A stretch of 64,000 nt of DNA. Origin: Davidsoniella eucalypti. Its lineage: Eukaryota > Ascomycota > Sordariomycetes > Microascales > Ceratocystidaceae. Below are positions 30,831 to 43,149 of this stretch, piece after piece. Each line of letters opens with the position of its first letter. The stretch's first letter is position 1. The notes under the pieces were generated by a model, which saw only the letters and a list, made by a program, of their open reading frames with translations, ran no database searches and was not told where the DNA came from. The stretch is taken from assembly GCA_004009845.1 (NCBI GenBank), contig RMBW01000030.1:1-64000 (forward strand), written 5' to 3'. Position numbers and translations under genes: made by a program.

Positions 30831-32808
30831 TTAACAGGCGTGGTTGGGGATGACGAAGGACTCGATGTTCTCGCTGGCAGACTTAGCACCCTTACCTAGA
30901 CCGCGCTTGGCAAAGGCAGTCCAGAGAGCGCACTTGTTAGCACCACCGGTCAGGGCTTTGTCGGCATCGAGGATGGCATCACGAGCAGAGACAAAGGTAG
31001 GGTTGCAGGGCTGCAGAGCCATACCGTCCAGGACTAGCTTCATGGCCAGGAACTTGCCGTCAGTGGGGACGCCTTTGACGAAGACGGGTTCGAAGGTCTC
31101 GGGGTGGCCGTGCTTGTCGATCAGGTTCCAGACGACCTCGTACAGGATGGTGGCCCAGACAGTGCCGATGGCGTGGACACCCTTGTAGATGAGTTCGTCG
31201 ACGTTCTTGTAGGTGTATGGGTTGCTGTTCATAGAGGTGGAGTACTTGTAGGCACGGATACCGGCCTCGTTGTTGAAGACCCAGTCACCCATGGCGTAGT
31301 CGGTCTCCCGGGTGTCGGTCTTCTTCAGGCGCAGAGCAGTGGCCATGAAGTCACCCCAGCCCTCGCCCATACCACCGGCCTCGTAGGTGGACAGGCAGCC
31401 AGAGTTGGCGGGACCACCAGTCAGACGGTTAGACAGACCATGAGTGTACTCGTGGATGATGACACTGGCATCGAAAGCGCAGTCACGCATGGGGGTGGCA
31501 GTGGTCCATAGGTACATGCGCATGCGGGGGTTGTAGCCATCAGGAGGAGTGGCAAAGTTGGCGTTGTTGTAGCCAGAGCCGTCCTGGGCGTTCAGGATAA
31601 CATAGTCATCATCCTTACCACCCTTGCCGTTGTTGTCGGCCTGGAAGTTACCGGCATCCTCGTTGAAGCCGAGAGTGTACAGCAGATCGTGGTACTTGTT
31701 GCTGGTGTAGAATAGCTGGGCGATAGAGGCGTTGCGGTACGAGTCTGTGTCGGTCATGGATGGGTCGTAGGCGTACTGGAAGTTCAGGTCAACCTGGTAA
31801 GGACGGTAGTTGTCAACATACTCGTCTTCACCATCGGGGTTTACCTGGGCAATACCGTTGTTACCGTATGTGGTGTTGGTCAGGCCGGCATCGGGGCCCA
31901 GACCGTGCCAGGTGAAGGGGCTGGCCACCTTGTTCCAGGGGTCAGTTTCCACGACACGGGAACCCTCTTCGGGGTCGTTGACCTCACCCCAAGGGTAGAC
32001 CTCGTAGGTAGCGACATCCGAAACATAGTCTACAACACCGTGAATCATAGTGTTGGTGGTAGCGTCAACATACGTCAGCAGCCAGTTGTCAACAATATCG
32101 GTCTCAACTCTCCAGGAGAGAGCCAGAGTACCGTCCTCGCGCTGGATGTAGACCAGCTTGGCCTCAGGGTTCTTCTGCACACCAGTGGCACCGGTGATTG
32201 TGTAGTCCTGTTCGGAGTTCTGCTCAGCCTTGGCCTTGGAGACCTCGACGTCGAGGCCGAGAGTGCTGATAGCACCATTCAGAGCATCAATGGGCTCGGA
32301 GACATCACGGCGGTTGAGAGTGGGGATCTCGCCGTGGAAGAAGGAGTTACCAAAGGAGAAGATAGTGCCGTCAGGGCCAATCTGTAGAGTGAGTTAGTAT
32401 GTATCAAAAGTGAGTGGATATCAGGTGAAGAGGACTAATACTTACGTTGACAGTGAAATCACCGTTGTCCAGGTCCAGACCGTTGATGGTCTGGCGGAAG
32501 TGAACGTGGGCGATACCGTTGGTACCGACGTAGTGGTCCTCAACCAGGCGAAAGGTAGCGTGAGGAGCAGCAGCGTTGACCAGAGCGGTAGCAGTATCGA
32601 CGTAGCTGGAACCACGTTTCATGATGGAGGAAACAAGCGAGCTAGTCGAGGTCTGAAAGGTGTCGACATAAGAAGACTTGCAAGGCATGCGGAAAGCGCT
32701 CACATCCACACCACGCTTAGCGACGTGAACGTCATTGGCGCGGTGAGAAGGGTGGGCACTGACAGACAGAGCCTGAGTCAGCAGACCGAGAGCAACGACA
32801 GACTTCAT
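30831..32808 (-). CDS. mep: Fungalysin, extracellular zinc metalloprotease (M36), 637 aa
   Basis: Two exons, 32,808-32,446 and 32,381-30,831, with a 64-bp intron (GTAAGT, branch CATACTAAC, CTACAG); 1914 bp coding. It has a signal peptide (MKSVVALGLLTQALSVSA), then a long propeptide of the FTP/PepSY type with a likely KR processing region. The catalytic domain carries the zinc-binding helix VIIHEYTHGLSNRLTGG; HEYTH is at about residues 431-435. The third-ligand segment GGMGEGWGDFMA follows. The length and motif position match the family (Aspergillus Mep is about 634 aa). It hydrolyses extracellular proteins and is made as an autoinhibited zymogen. Fungalysins are usually induced by protein under nitrogen or carbon limitation; I did not establish regulatory sites here. 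Appears intact. Confidence 0.95.
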
Positions 32809-35800
32809 TGTGAAAGATTGTAGTAGAATCAATGAGAGGTGTCAAGCAAGTGAATGGTTGGCAGCGAAAGAGAGTGATAGTACGAAAAGATCTCGTGAAT
32901 GAATGACTGGACCGAACTAGTGAGTGAAGGACTGAGGCCTGAGAGGGGTGAAGAGTAAAGGAAAGAAAAATGGTCTTTGGAGCAGGAATCTGGTTCCTTT
33001 TATTCTCAAAGTCGGACTGCAATTTGAAGCTCAAGATTCCATAACCACGATATGAGGTTGTCAGAGTATGCACCTACCTACCCGCTAGCCAAACGACGAG
33101 TGACCAGACTTGACATTAGGATAGCAAAAGGCTGATGCCCAGAGACGGCCATTGCTCAGTCTCTATCTAGCATCCGGCTATCTTGCGCAACCAAGCTTGG
33201 ACGAAGATAACAATGCTTCCCAGTCAGTACTCAAAGTCAACTACCAAACTTCCAAGTTGAGCTAAGTTGATCTGTGCTACGCCAGGTCTGCTATACTAGG
33301 CTCTATAGCAGCAAGCACTAGGTTGTTGATATACTGACAATGTCTAATATACACCATCAACAGAATAGGTCAGTGCTTTTGGCTCACTCAGCCAAGACCT
33401 GTCCAGGGTTAGTTTTCCGTTTCCTGCTAGCTCAAACTTCTTGATTAGGAAGCTGATAGTGCTTTGCCTTGCCCTGTATGGTGTCATCCTCGGGCTCGTT
33501 TGCAGTGACGATAAGAGGAGCCAAGATATTCTTACTATGTACACATAGTAACTTAGCTGCCGGGGTCAGGTTCCTAGTTGTACTTACATTATGCTAGTAT
33601 GCGGCTAAGATCAGATTTGGCGTATCTTCACATAACAAGAAGGCCAAACTTCCGTTATCCTTCATGAGTTCTTCTAATTTTGGTAGGGACTGGGTAGGGA
33701 ACATAGACGGCTAGAAGGCCCGTGACTATGTCCAAGCTTCCTTGGTGCTTGATTGAAGAATCTTATTTTGTGTTTTGACTACAGATTAGGATATCTTGAG
33801 CGGAGCTAGTCAACTTTAGAATAATCATCCATTGTGTGCAGATGTTAGCTAGCAAAATCATGCTAGCAGGTTGGCAGCTTCCCTGCACTCGTGGCATTGT
33901 AGCATTCTGTCAGAATGAGCCAAGATGAGCTAACAGTGCCAAGTCTCCAATTCCCCATCTAAGCAGGTAGATGACAATAAAACGCTGGCAGGCTGTTTGC
34001 AAGATCCTTTGTTTGTAACGACGGATAGGAAAGTTGCAATTGCTTGCAGCTATTATCTATTAAGGTTGATGGTCAGTCAATTGCACCATCCTATTCAGTA
34101 AAGCCCACAGTATGGCTATGATAAACTACATACTACATACAGCCCTCGTTTTCCAAACGCACTGGCCGCCTTGTCCTCGATATTTTGGACAAAGGAGAAA
34201 TATAACAAGCTAGGCTAGTGCTTTAGTTAATCTAATCATGTCAGTTTAGCATACGAGCAGCTACGAGATCTGTCAGGTTCAGATGTTTCTATACCGCCAC
34301 TGTCTAGACAGACGTAGGCAATAGTCAGAACTTGCATTGGAAGACTGATTTCAACATACTTATCGCACCGATACGGCATACTACACACAGCAATCAGTGG
34401 TTAGATGTATGATTGCATGTTGAAGACGGTATTATCTCTGCTTTATGATCTATGGTCTCATGAGCATACTTAGTTCAGCCTCCATTATTCTCTACTTGGA
34501 AAATAGTATGTAGTAGATCACTATCTTTTTAAAGTGAGTTGATAGCTCACTGATTCTGCAGTTCTGAATTTATTCATATCTATGTTCATCTTGTATGGCC
34601 CAACGAAGGTAGGGAAGAGTATTCAAACAAAGCTGAGAAGGTGGGGGGGAATATCTGAAATAGTATTGCTAAACAATGTTCATCCAAGTTATTGTTTGTC
34701 ATAATGAAAGTGGTGACTGATAGAAATCATGACGCCTTGAAAGGATGTGAATAAAAACAACAAGTTAGATGGAGAAATGAAATACAACATGAAATGCCAG
34801 CCAAGTTAATTTGTAAGCATCCGCCAAGAAGACATGAAAGAGTCTTGATCTCCAGTTCGAATTATTCACATCTATCCCTATTATATAAGTTAGATTGAGT
34901 GAGTGATAGATGCTAGGCATGGCAGGTAGTAGGCAACGTGCATTAAGTTAAGATTATTGCAATTGATAACAGACAGTAACTGTAACTTGAACGAATATTG
35001 TTTTGAGGTAGTATTTCTGATGTTCGCCAGCTGAAGAATTTGGATTGTATTCATTATCAATTTTAGTCTCTATTTTCTATAGCTAACTAAGCTATATGAA
35101 GGATCTTGGTTTTTTATACCTTAGTTTCTAGTTTATGTGATTGCCAAGAAACAATAATCTTACCTAGTTTATACTAATAACATTATTTATATATAATATT
35201 CGTACTTCACAAAGAAAATTGTGCGAAATATCAGACCCTATTCCCATTAAGACTAAAGAAACCTGAAATTACTCAGCGTGTACAATACTGTCAGTGTTTC
35301 TACATGATATTTTGAACAGGGCGTACTGAGTCGGCAAATAGTCATAGGGGGATATCGTAGTACATCTGTATGAAACAATTCCACAAAGGAACAAGGGATA
35401 TGTGCTTAGTGATAGCTTATGCCTTATCAGCAAGAACTTGTAAGAAGCGTAGAACAAGAAATTCAAAGTTACAAGGTTCTAAATCAGTTTAGGCAAACGG
35501 AATACATAGTTAATCCTGAATCTTCTAGGTAAAAATTATTGGTGATTTTTGGGGGTTTTAATAGCCATTCTTCAAGTAAAGTGAATACCTTCTTGGTTGT
35601 AAGATAATCTTCTTGGTACTTTTTTTGAGCAGCTAATAGACAGAATAGACTATCAACATAGGGATATAGAAGTTCGGAATAGAAAGAAAACTGCTCATGG
35701 CTGGCAAAACTCAGATTTCTAAGTACATAGTATTATGTAATGATGATGATGAAGAATTTATTTACCGTGTAGAGATTTAACAAAGAGCTCAATTTTGACT

Positions 35801-37021
35801 CCGGATATCAACCCAACATATTATCATGTATGCAATGCCTAGAGAAAATGCAAAGATGACTAATAAAGAGAGTTAAGTTGGATCATTTTGGGTGACTATA
35901 AATGGAACATCGAAGATAGAATCTGAAGGGCCATACATATACATAATCAACCGTATGAATATACAGGCGTGAATATTGTTGAGAAAATAAAAAGGTTCAT
36001 AAATGAAAACAAGCAATCGTCAGTGTCGTTTGCAATGAATAAGAAGTAACAGTTACTGGGATCAGTTGTGATAATCTACGGAGATCTTCAATAATCAAAA
36101 ACAAGAGCTGTTGAAGTCTTTTATTCTTAAAATATCAAAAAATGCCATGATAGAGATAGACACAGCTTCTAAAGACTCCGATATGAACGTTGAGTGCGAG
36201 CGGTTGTCTCCTTTGGGGCATGGGAATTGGCCCTTACTCTCAGAGCCTAACAAGTAAGTCAACCATTTGCACTGTAGGGAGTACATACCTTTTCTGAGTA
36301 GTCCCCACTTCAGGTGCTGAAGTACAAACTTCCATTATGTGAAGGTTCGGACTGGTGAGATGATCTAAGTTGGGGAACTTATTCAAGAGACAATACCAGC
36401 GGTAATGAGCGCTCAATCTTCGACGACTAGGTCTAACGGCATAATTTTCAATGCCGTGCAGGAAGGCACCACAGTAGCTACAAAGATCGTTATCATGGCG
36501 ATATCTGCGCCGCTCGGCCGGAGCCTTGGAAGTATAACTTTCTCTTTGATCTTATTTATACTGCCGTAGAGTATTACCAACCAGAATACAATGGTTGTCT
36601 AGAAGATTGTCGGTGGGGACATCTTGGCCGACCAAGACGATCTTTAAATCATCTTTTAGACAATGGCGAAAAGCTGAGATGAGTATTCTCTCGTCTCCCG
36701 AGCCGAGTTCGTTCTATGAGAAAATTGAAGCTTGCGAAGTAATCGACACAACATATAGTTTAGGTGAGTGATCAGAATTAAATATAACTTTAATCAATTC
36801 AATAGTTGTAAAAGCCAGCCTGAAACAAAACCGGAAACGCTTTAACGCCAAAACCTAATATACATTTCTCGGCTAATGAGAAAGAAAAGAATAACAAAAA
36901 CAATATTATATACAGTTTGATGGATGATGTAAAGAGAATAAGTGATAAGACGGCACAGCTAACTATACTAGCTAGGTTTATTGCCTAAGAGTATATGTGT
37001 GTAGAGACATGTGAACTAAGC
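32809..37021. other. Long AT-rich spacer; possible minus-strand exon remnant at about 36,280-36,550
   Basis: 4.2 kb with no supportable gene. The first few hundred bases are the fungalysin promoter and leader, with CT-rich coding-strand sequence. The only coding-like piece is on the minus strand at about 36,550-36,285: about 88 open codons without ATG, including DLCSYCGAFLHGIENY and RWYCLLNKFPNLDHL, ending at a donor-like GTATGT. I could not extend it with an in-frame downstream exon. Confidence 0.35.
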
Positions 37022-39091
37022 TCAACATATATGTACAACATGTTCAGTAATGCCCATTTGCCAGGCTTCGCCGTTCATCATCCCGTCGACATATGCTTCT
37101 CCGACTATCTTATGCATGCCGGTAGAAGACCCAGAAACGAGTGGGAATGGACGAATGATTAATGGAACCGTACCGCCACGAGGTACAAAAACAAGATCGC
37201 CCTTCGATGTCTGTCTAGGACCTAGACCGACGAATCCCTTGTAGCTAAGGATGGGCCGTTTCCCGTGCATTCCAAGGCCGGCTGTGACATCGTTGGCAAG
37301 CTCCATTGTCCATGTGAGCCGCTTGATCCGAAGAGAACGTGCAGTTGCACTGCATGCTCTAGCCTCGAGGCCCATCAATAATGCGTTATCTTGCTCCGTT
37401 AGAGGAACGTCGTCGATTGTTAGCTGATTGGAACTAATTTTGGCGTGCAAAGCTGAAATCAATATGGCTTCCATATATCTAGATCCGTCTATAGCACGTG
37501 GCTCCCCATTATCGAGGGGAAAGTAGGAGGCATTAGAGTTTAACATCGGAATACGCCAGTAAGCCTCCAGTTGGCGCTCGGGGTCCTGGTAGATCTGATA
37601 AGTTCTGGGCTGCTGTTGTAGCGCTGGCGTGTAACTGCAGAATGTTTTGATATCATAAATGGTCAATAATGTTGAGGCGACATTCAAAGGCTTGCCAGGT
37701 TTGATGTTAGGAGCGGCGTGGCCAATGCCAGAAATGTAGTCAATGATAACTCCAGATATCTTTATAATCCCCATATTCTCGACATATTCGTGCATGGGCT
37801 GCAGGGCGGGCCCAAGCACGTCTTGATTTGTTGATTCTAAGCTTGGAATTCCAGCCTTTGCAACATGTAAGACTGAGATATCGTTTCCTGAATGAACAAA
37901 ATCGATAGTTGGCTGACGATATGCGCTGAAATCCGGGACCCATGATGGTAAAATGCACACAGGTTTCGGGGTTTGGACATGCTCCAGCACCCTGAAATCA
38001 CCTGAGGCAAAGAGCTTGCCGGCTACTTTGGTGAAGATAGTATCGATAGACTCATTTAATGAGACGTCACTTTTGAAGGTCTTAGAATCAGACGCTAGTC
38101 CCATGAATCCAAACACGGCATGTCGGGGGTCGAAGAAGCGGCCGAAAGCCCCAAAGCGAGAGATGATGTGAGTAAAGCAAAGATTAGGGCGCTGTAACGG
38201 GTCGTGATACATCTCTCGGGCCAGAGCTCTTTGACGCAACTCATGGACGACTGTTTCCAGCAGAGAAAGTGGCGCAACGCTGAATTCGGTCCAGGGGCAG
38301 CAGGCCATCCTGCGGGCAAATATATAGAGGACACCAACGCCTTGACAAAAGAGATCAAAGGGTATCCGTATGTCATCATACTGGATCGAAACAAGCTTTG
38401 GTATCACCATTTCCTGGATAGTCCAGCCACAATGGAATACTCTAGAGCCAATAAGCCCTGAAATATTGTAGGCAAGCAACGCTGGCGGGTACCGACATAT
38501 TACAGAATGTTTACCGATAAGAGTCGCCATTTCCAGGAAGTAATCGACATCTCTGCTTTCGCTGTGCTTGTCGTAGTACTGCAGTCTGTTGCTCGTTTGT
38601 AATATCCGCGCAATGCCACGTTGCTGAGCTGCTATGCCGAGTTCTTGAATGGCAATGAGGGCCTGTTGGTAGTTGTATGTACCAGCACCAGCCCAAACAA
38701 TAGTCTCTGTGGCATCCTTCAATATATGCTCCATGAGTCGAAATTGGAAAGTCATCTCATCGGGATCGTTGTAGTTTATGCACAGCTGGTCAATCCAAAA
38801 GTAGGGTGGAGACCGAGCCAACCGTGAAAGTGCCTCCGCTATGGGCTTCCGTAGGGCAAACAGCTTGCCGTTGACAATAGCTTGAACATGGGAGTAGTCC
38901 TGATCAGCTGCAGGGTTTCCATAGGACAGGACTACATATTGTGGTATGACATAATTCAACGATACACAGAAAACCGAGAGATCGAGAATGGCTGTTTTTA
39001 CACAGAACGAGTTGACACGAACCAGTCTTATTTCGTTGTTCTGGGCTAATGGCACAGTGGACCAATCGAATACAACCAGGGCGTCTGTCAT
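37022..39091 (-). CDS. Heterokaryon incompatibility (HET) domain protein, 689 aa
   Basis: Single uninterrupted ORF. The HET domain lies in the N-terminal ~230 residues with its hallmark blocks: YVVLSYGNPAA (usually LSYxWG), ALRKPIAEALSRLA, YFWIDQLCINYNDPDEMTFQ, and RLMEHILKDATETIVWAGAG. The C-terminal end has the common closing block GEAYVDGMMNGEAWQMG. HET-domain proteins trigger cell death after fusion of genetically different hyphae and are common in accessory and fast-evolving regions. The WG of the second block is replaced by NP here, a small deviation. No NACHT, lectin or other partner domain is fused, and no obvious partner gene is adjacent. The start is the first ATG, a few dozen residues before the domain. 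Confidence 0.9.
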   Translation of the reverse strand: MTDALVVFDWSTVPLAQNNEIRLVRVNSFCVKTAILDLSVFCVSLNYVIPQYVVLSYGNPAADQDYSHVQAIVNGKLFALRKPIAEALSRLARSPPYFWIDQLCINYNDPDEMTFQFRLMEHILKDATETIVWAGAGTYNYQQALIAIQELGIAAQQRGIARILQTSNRLQYYDKHSESRDVDYFLEMATLIGKHSVICRYPPALLAYNISGLIGSRVFHCGWTIQEMVIPKLVSIQYDDIRIPFDLFCQGVGVLYIFARRMACCPWTEFSVAPLSLLETVVHELRQRALAREMYHDPLQRPNLCFTHIISRFGAFGRFFDPRHAVFGFMGLASDSKTFKSDVSLNESIDTIFTKVAGKLFASGDFRVLEHVQTPKPVCILPSWVPDFSAYRQPTIDFVHSGNDISVLHVAKAGIPSLESTNQDVLGPALQPMHEYVENMGIIKISGVIIDYISGIGHAAPNIKPGKPLNVASTLLTIYDIKTFCSYTPALQQQPRTYQIYQDPERQLEAYWRIPMLNSNASYFPLDNGEPRAIDGSRYMEAILISALHAKISSNQLTIDDVPLTEQDNALLMGLEARACSATARSLRIKRLTWTMELANDVTAGLGMHGKRPILSYKGFVGLGPRQTSKGDLVFVPRGGTVPLIIRPFPLVSGSSTGMHKIVGEAYVDGMMNGEAWQMGITEHVVHIC

Positions 39092-42000
39092 GGCTGTGGG
39101 TGTGTGACGTCAATGTCTTGGAGAGAGGCGGATCGATAACGGGTGGTGGTAAAGAAGTAAGCAGTTGCAAGTGACCGCGGCCACAGGCGGACTACAGAGA
39201 GCTGCCAGTGACTGAAGCAAACGGATGTTCTGGGTGGATGGTTATAGAAAGAGATATGGTGTTTGGCGGTCAGTTGTGTTACGCCTTCATCAACTCTCCT
39301 GGGAACAACAACATTACAAGCCATGGATCATCCGCTCAGCATAACAAGATGGTCAAGAAGGAATCGAGCTTTCTCTGGTGGCTTAAAGATAGTGAAGCAA
39401 GGATGGCTAAAAGGGTAGACAAGCAGAGATGATGAGGGAGAACATATGCCGACGATGTCAACAAAGGGAGGTCTGGCTAAAGGTGAAGCAAGTTTGACAC
39501 GGGCAGTTTAACAATTAGATGATAGATGCAGTATGAAATAATGATCGAAAGCTAAACGCCGGTCGTTTGATGGGCAGCTGTTTATAATAAAGGGACAAGA
39601 ACAACAGGAAACAAAAAGGAATAAAAAAAGCAAAGTGACTAATGTCAGAAAAGAAAACAATGAAGAGGAATTTGACAGAGTGTATCATCAATAAGGAAAT
39701 CACTAGAAAATCGACTTTTCCGTGAAGGGAAACTGCGGCCTTTCGGGCTGGGATTCAAAAAGATAAAATAGCAGAAAGAACCACAAAAAAGCGCCGGTTT
39801 CTATATGTATTCTTACATGGTGGGAAAGAGAGTGAAAAGGCCCAAGAAACGATGTCGTCAAAAATGGCCCGTTCAAGGCAACTACCATTTACCATCACAT
39901 CACATACATGTACCTACACTATACAGATTAAAGTGCAGTGGCTACAGAAAAGAATAAAAAGAAGAAGCCGAGACTACCGCCCATGACACGATCAAGTTTA
40001 GACAAAGGGGGGTCGTTCGTTTGCACTCAAGGGAGCAATACAACTAGTCCTAAGTTCATACAACTAGATACAGTCAAATACAAATGTATCTTTGCGCAAG
40101 ACAAGGAAGGTCCACCAGCATCAAAGTGATCAACGTATGTGCGTACAGATACTTATTGCGTGTATCTGTAGAGTAACCGGCAAGCGGCTGTTTAGGGCAG
40201 TTAGTTTTCCCAGCATCCTGCAGTGGGAAGGAAGAGATATTGCTCCTGCTTTCTAGATTGAAGAAGAAAAAAGGAAACACTGTGAAAATAAAAACAGAAT
40301 AAAGACAAAATCTGCATTAAAAACTGTATCGAGTTGCTGTCTAACAAACTAGCCAAATTTGACTTCTACAAATAGTTCTGATAGCTGCAACTTGGTGTTT
40401 TGAGACCTTGATCTTACCAATCTAGGAAGAAAAGCAAGATGGGGGTCTCAGATCTCCAGAACTTTGGATCTGCTCAAAGTCACGTTGAACTGGCTCTATA
40501 AAATTGGCTCTCAATCTTCTCTTTTTTCTTCTCCTAGCACAACAGGATAAGCCACTGATAACTAATAAACACAAGAAACAAAACAATCAACTGGTTTGTG
40601 CTCTAAGGGGGCTTGTTTGCGTACTCTATTCGTACATGTTGTGTATGTACACATAACTAAGTACATGTAGTTATATGATCATCAGATTACCTTGTCTTTC
40701 ACCGAGATCATCACCACAGTCATCATCATCGTCAATATTGCCATGGCTTCTCTTGGCCCACGTTGCATTCTAAGGATGCGCATTAATGGTCAAGAGTAAG
40801 CCTTCCATTCCCCCAAGCTTACGCCAGCAAAATCTGTTATTACAACTATGCCAAGTACAGCTACATTAAGCATTGGGCCCTGCCCTGTCACCACAGATGA
40901 GCCTTTTTGCTTTTACCAACAGAGAGAAACAATCCAAAAAAAGAAACGAAAAAGGTACTGACAGAAAACAGCCAATCCCCCGTGCTCGCTCCTTTCCAAA
41001 GGGGAGTCACTGTCCTTTGACCAGGTGATTTGACTGCTTGGCTGAATCTCAATGTTCTATTGCTACTGTTTACTGTTTACCAGCAATGCCGCTCATGCTT
41101 TGCTTGGTGTTTAACGACCTGCCTCTTTCGCCCACCCGAGATAAACCCTACCCTAGCCCATTTATGCCTGGGTAGAGGGGAGGGAGGTCTTTTCGGTATT
41201 TTTTCTTTTCCACTATCGTTCGTGTTTTTTTGGGTCAGAGTACCACCTTGTCAAATCACAAGGTTCCTAATTCTACTACTATCTGTATACTCATCGAGAC
41301 AGCCACTATTTGCCCCTCCATCGTGGCTTCAAGAAGACGGATATTAGCAAACACAAGACCTTCTACCAGAGCTGGGCTACAAACACATAGTACGGTCAGT
41401 GATAGTATGACACTAAGAGTAAAAAACTGCTATTCATCATGAGGATTGCTACACACAAAAACATGACCGGTAGTTCAAACAAACATTCTCTATCTGCCCG
41501 TATTAAGACAACAGAAGAATAGCGATATCCGCAGCCGTCCGTCTGTCAGATTTCAGCCACACCTTGCATCTGCATACATATGTATAGCGTTTGTACCACC
41601 TTCAGTAGGCCGCAAATCATATGCCATCATTCCATCCGTCTACTGCCTGGTATGCCTTTGTTCTGTTTCCGGAGTCCGTATATACCAATGGCTTTAATGG
41701 GCCTCCGCCGGGATATGGAGGGGATGAGAAAAGAAAACCAAACTTTGCGGTTTCCGTGCCTTTGGTTTTTTCTACCGGCAATGAACAAAAATAAACACTT
41801 CCAAGTCAAAAGCCTTCACGAGCATCCAGATTCCCTTTTATAAATCAGGCTTAGACCTGCTGCTGGCTATATATGGAAGGTCGGCTAACTATAGGATCTA
41901 CTAAAGGACTCAGCTTCCATCCGGAGAAGCGTGATCGTGGGTGAGGCGGTGTGCTTTATGATCTTTTGACACATGGAACTTTGAGCTTTTATGAAAATCT

Positions 42001-42170
42001 TGCAGCCTATGAAAGGCCATGTCATGTTTGTCGAGCTGTCTATTGGATGCTATATCTGACATTATATATTCGAGTTGTTATAGGCATGGCACTATAACTC
42101 CTGATTACATAGCGCACATCTATGCGCTAAATATTATTTATTAATCGCAGTTAGTTAGCGTCGAGACTAC
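39092..42170. other. Spacer without recognised gene
   Basis: 3.1 kb. Open frames here are short and lack domain character. Positions 39,092-39,300 are the probable HET promoter and leader. Confidence 0.35.
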
Positions 42171-43149
42171 TTACTCGCTGTCATCCTCAGCTTTTTCCAT
42201 AGTAGCTTTCAGCGGACCACCACCACTAACCTCATTCGTGTCCGTCCCAAGCTTTAGATATCCTTGAGCTTCTAGCTGGTCTGCTTCCTCGGGCTCTAGG
42301 AGGGCGCCTTTCCCTTTACTCTTCTCCATCTTTCGTAGCACTGCGAGTGGCGTAAACGCCTTAGTAGCCTCTTTGACCAAATCTCTGACCACTGGCTTGG
42401 CCTCGTAAACCTTCTTAGCCACCACCACAGGAACTTCTTGCTTCACATGCTGATTATCCTGTTTATTCTCTGATTGCGACCTACCAGACAATAGTGCAGC
42501 GTTGCTACTACTAGCTTGCGCTGGTTCGCCACGCTCTATCCTCCGAGCCTCTTCTTCACGTGCGCGCCGCTCTCTTCGTTTCGAGTACCACTTGTCTAGT
42601 TCGGCCTTCGGTATCGGTGGTGGTGTGTCGCGAGGCATAGGGATTCGGCGTACATCTTCCGGTGCATCTTCGTCTGTTGAGTCTTCATCCCAGCGACGCA
42701 TTCTATGCCAATGGCCATCTTCGCCTCGCCTGCGCTTTCCTAGATTGCCGCCAGCACCATTGTTATATTGTGAGAATGCGGGCGCTTTATCACCCAACGC
42801 TAATCGTGCTTTGTTTACGGCGGTGAGTTCCTTTTCGAGGCCTGAGAGAACTTGTTCTTCGTGGTTTGAGAGTTTGCCGCCATCTGTCGTCATGGCCTTG
42901 AGATCGTCGATTTGCTTCTGGATTCGGGCTGGATTTCGACGCGCCAATTTCTCATCGCGGCGTCCTTGAAGTTCGGCCTTGCCTTTATTTTGAGTTAGTA
43001 ATTGCATATAGATGGAGGCAGGAGAGAGAACGAAGCTTTACAGTGCGCCATTCGGTGATTTGCACATACAACGTACCCTTTTTTATCGCCTTTGCCTTGT
43101 CAGCTTTGCGCTGTTCTTGTACTGGATTGTAATTCTTTTCCTTTGCCAT
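42171..43149 (-). CDS. WBP11-like nuclear splicing protein, 294 aa
   Basis: Two exons, 43,149-43,077 and 42,982-42,171, with a 94-bp intron (donor GTACGT, branch TTACTAAC, acceptor ATAAAG); 885 bp coding. The N-terminus MAKEKNYNPVQEQRKADKAK, followed by AIKKGKAEL and EKLARRNPARIQKQIDDLKA, is the conserved WBP11/NpwBP N-terminal domain. The text HEEQVLSGLEKELTAVNKAR continues the expected coiled coil. The rest is charged and low-complexity (RRGEDGHWHRMRRWDEDSTD) with a short proline run (DTPPPIP). Known family members bind WW-domain proteins and take part in pre-mRNA splicing. The first exon is only 24 codons, and the Gly codon is split by the intron. Confidence 0.85.

Noticed and set aside
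31104..31511. Plus-strand ORFs (31,104-31,511; 31,905-32,387; 32,410-32,823) across the fungalysin gene
   Set aside because: All are shadows of the M36 coding sequence, which has conserved catalytic motifs on the minus strand.
39515..42169. Several 60-110-codon ORFs in the 39.5-42.1 kb spacer
   Set aside because: Overlapping frames on both strands with no ATG context, splice partners or recognisable sequence; nothing to support a gene.
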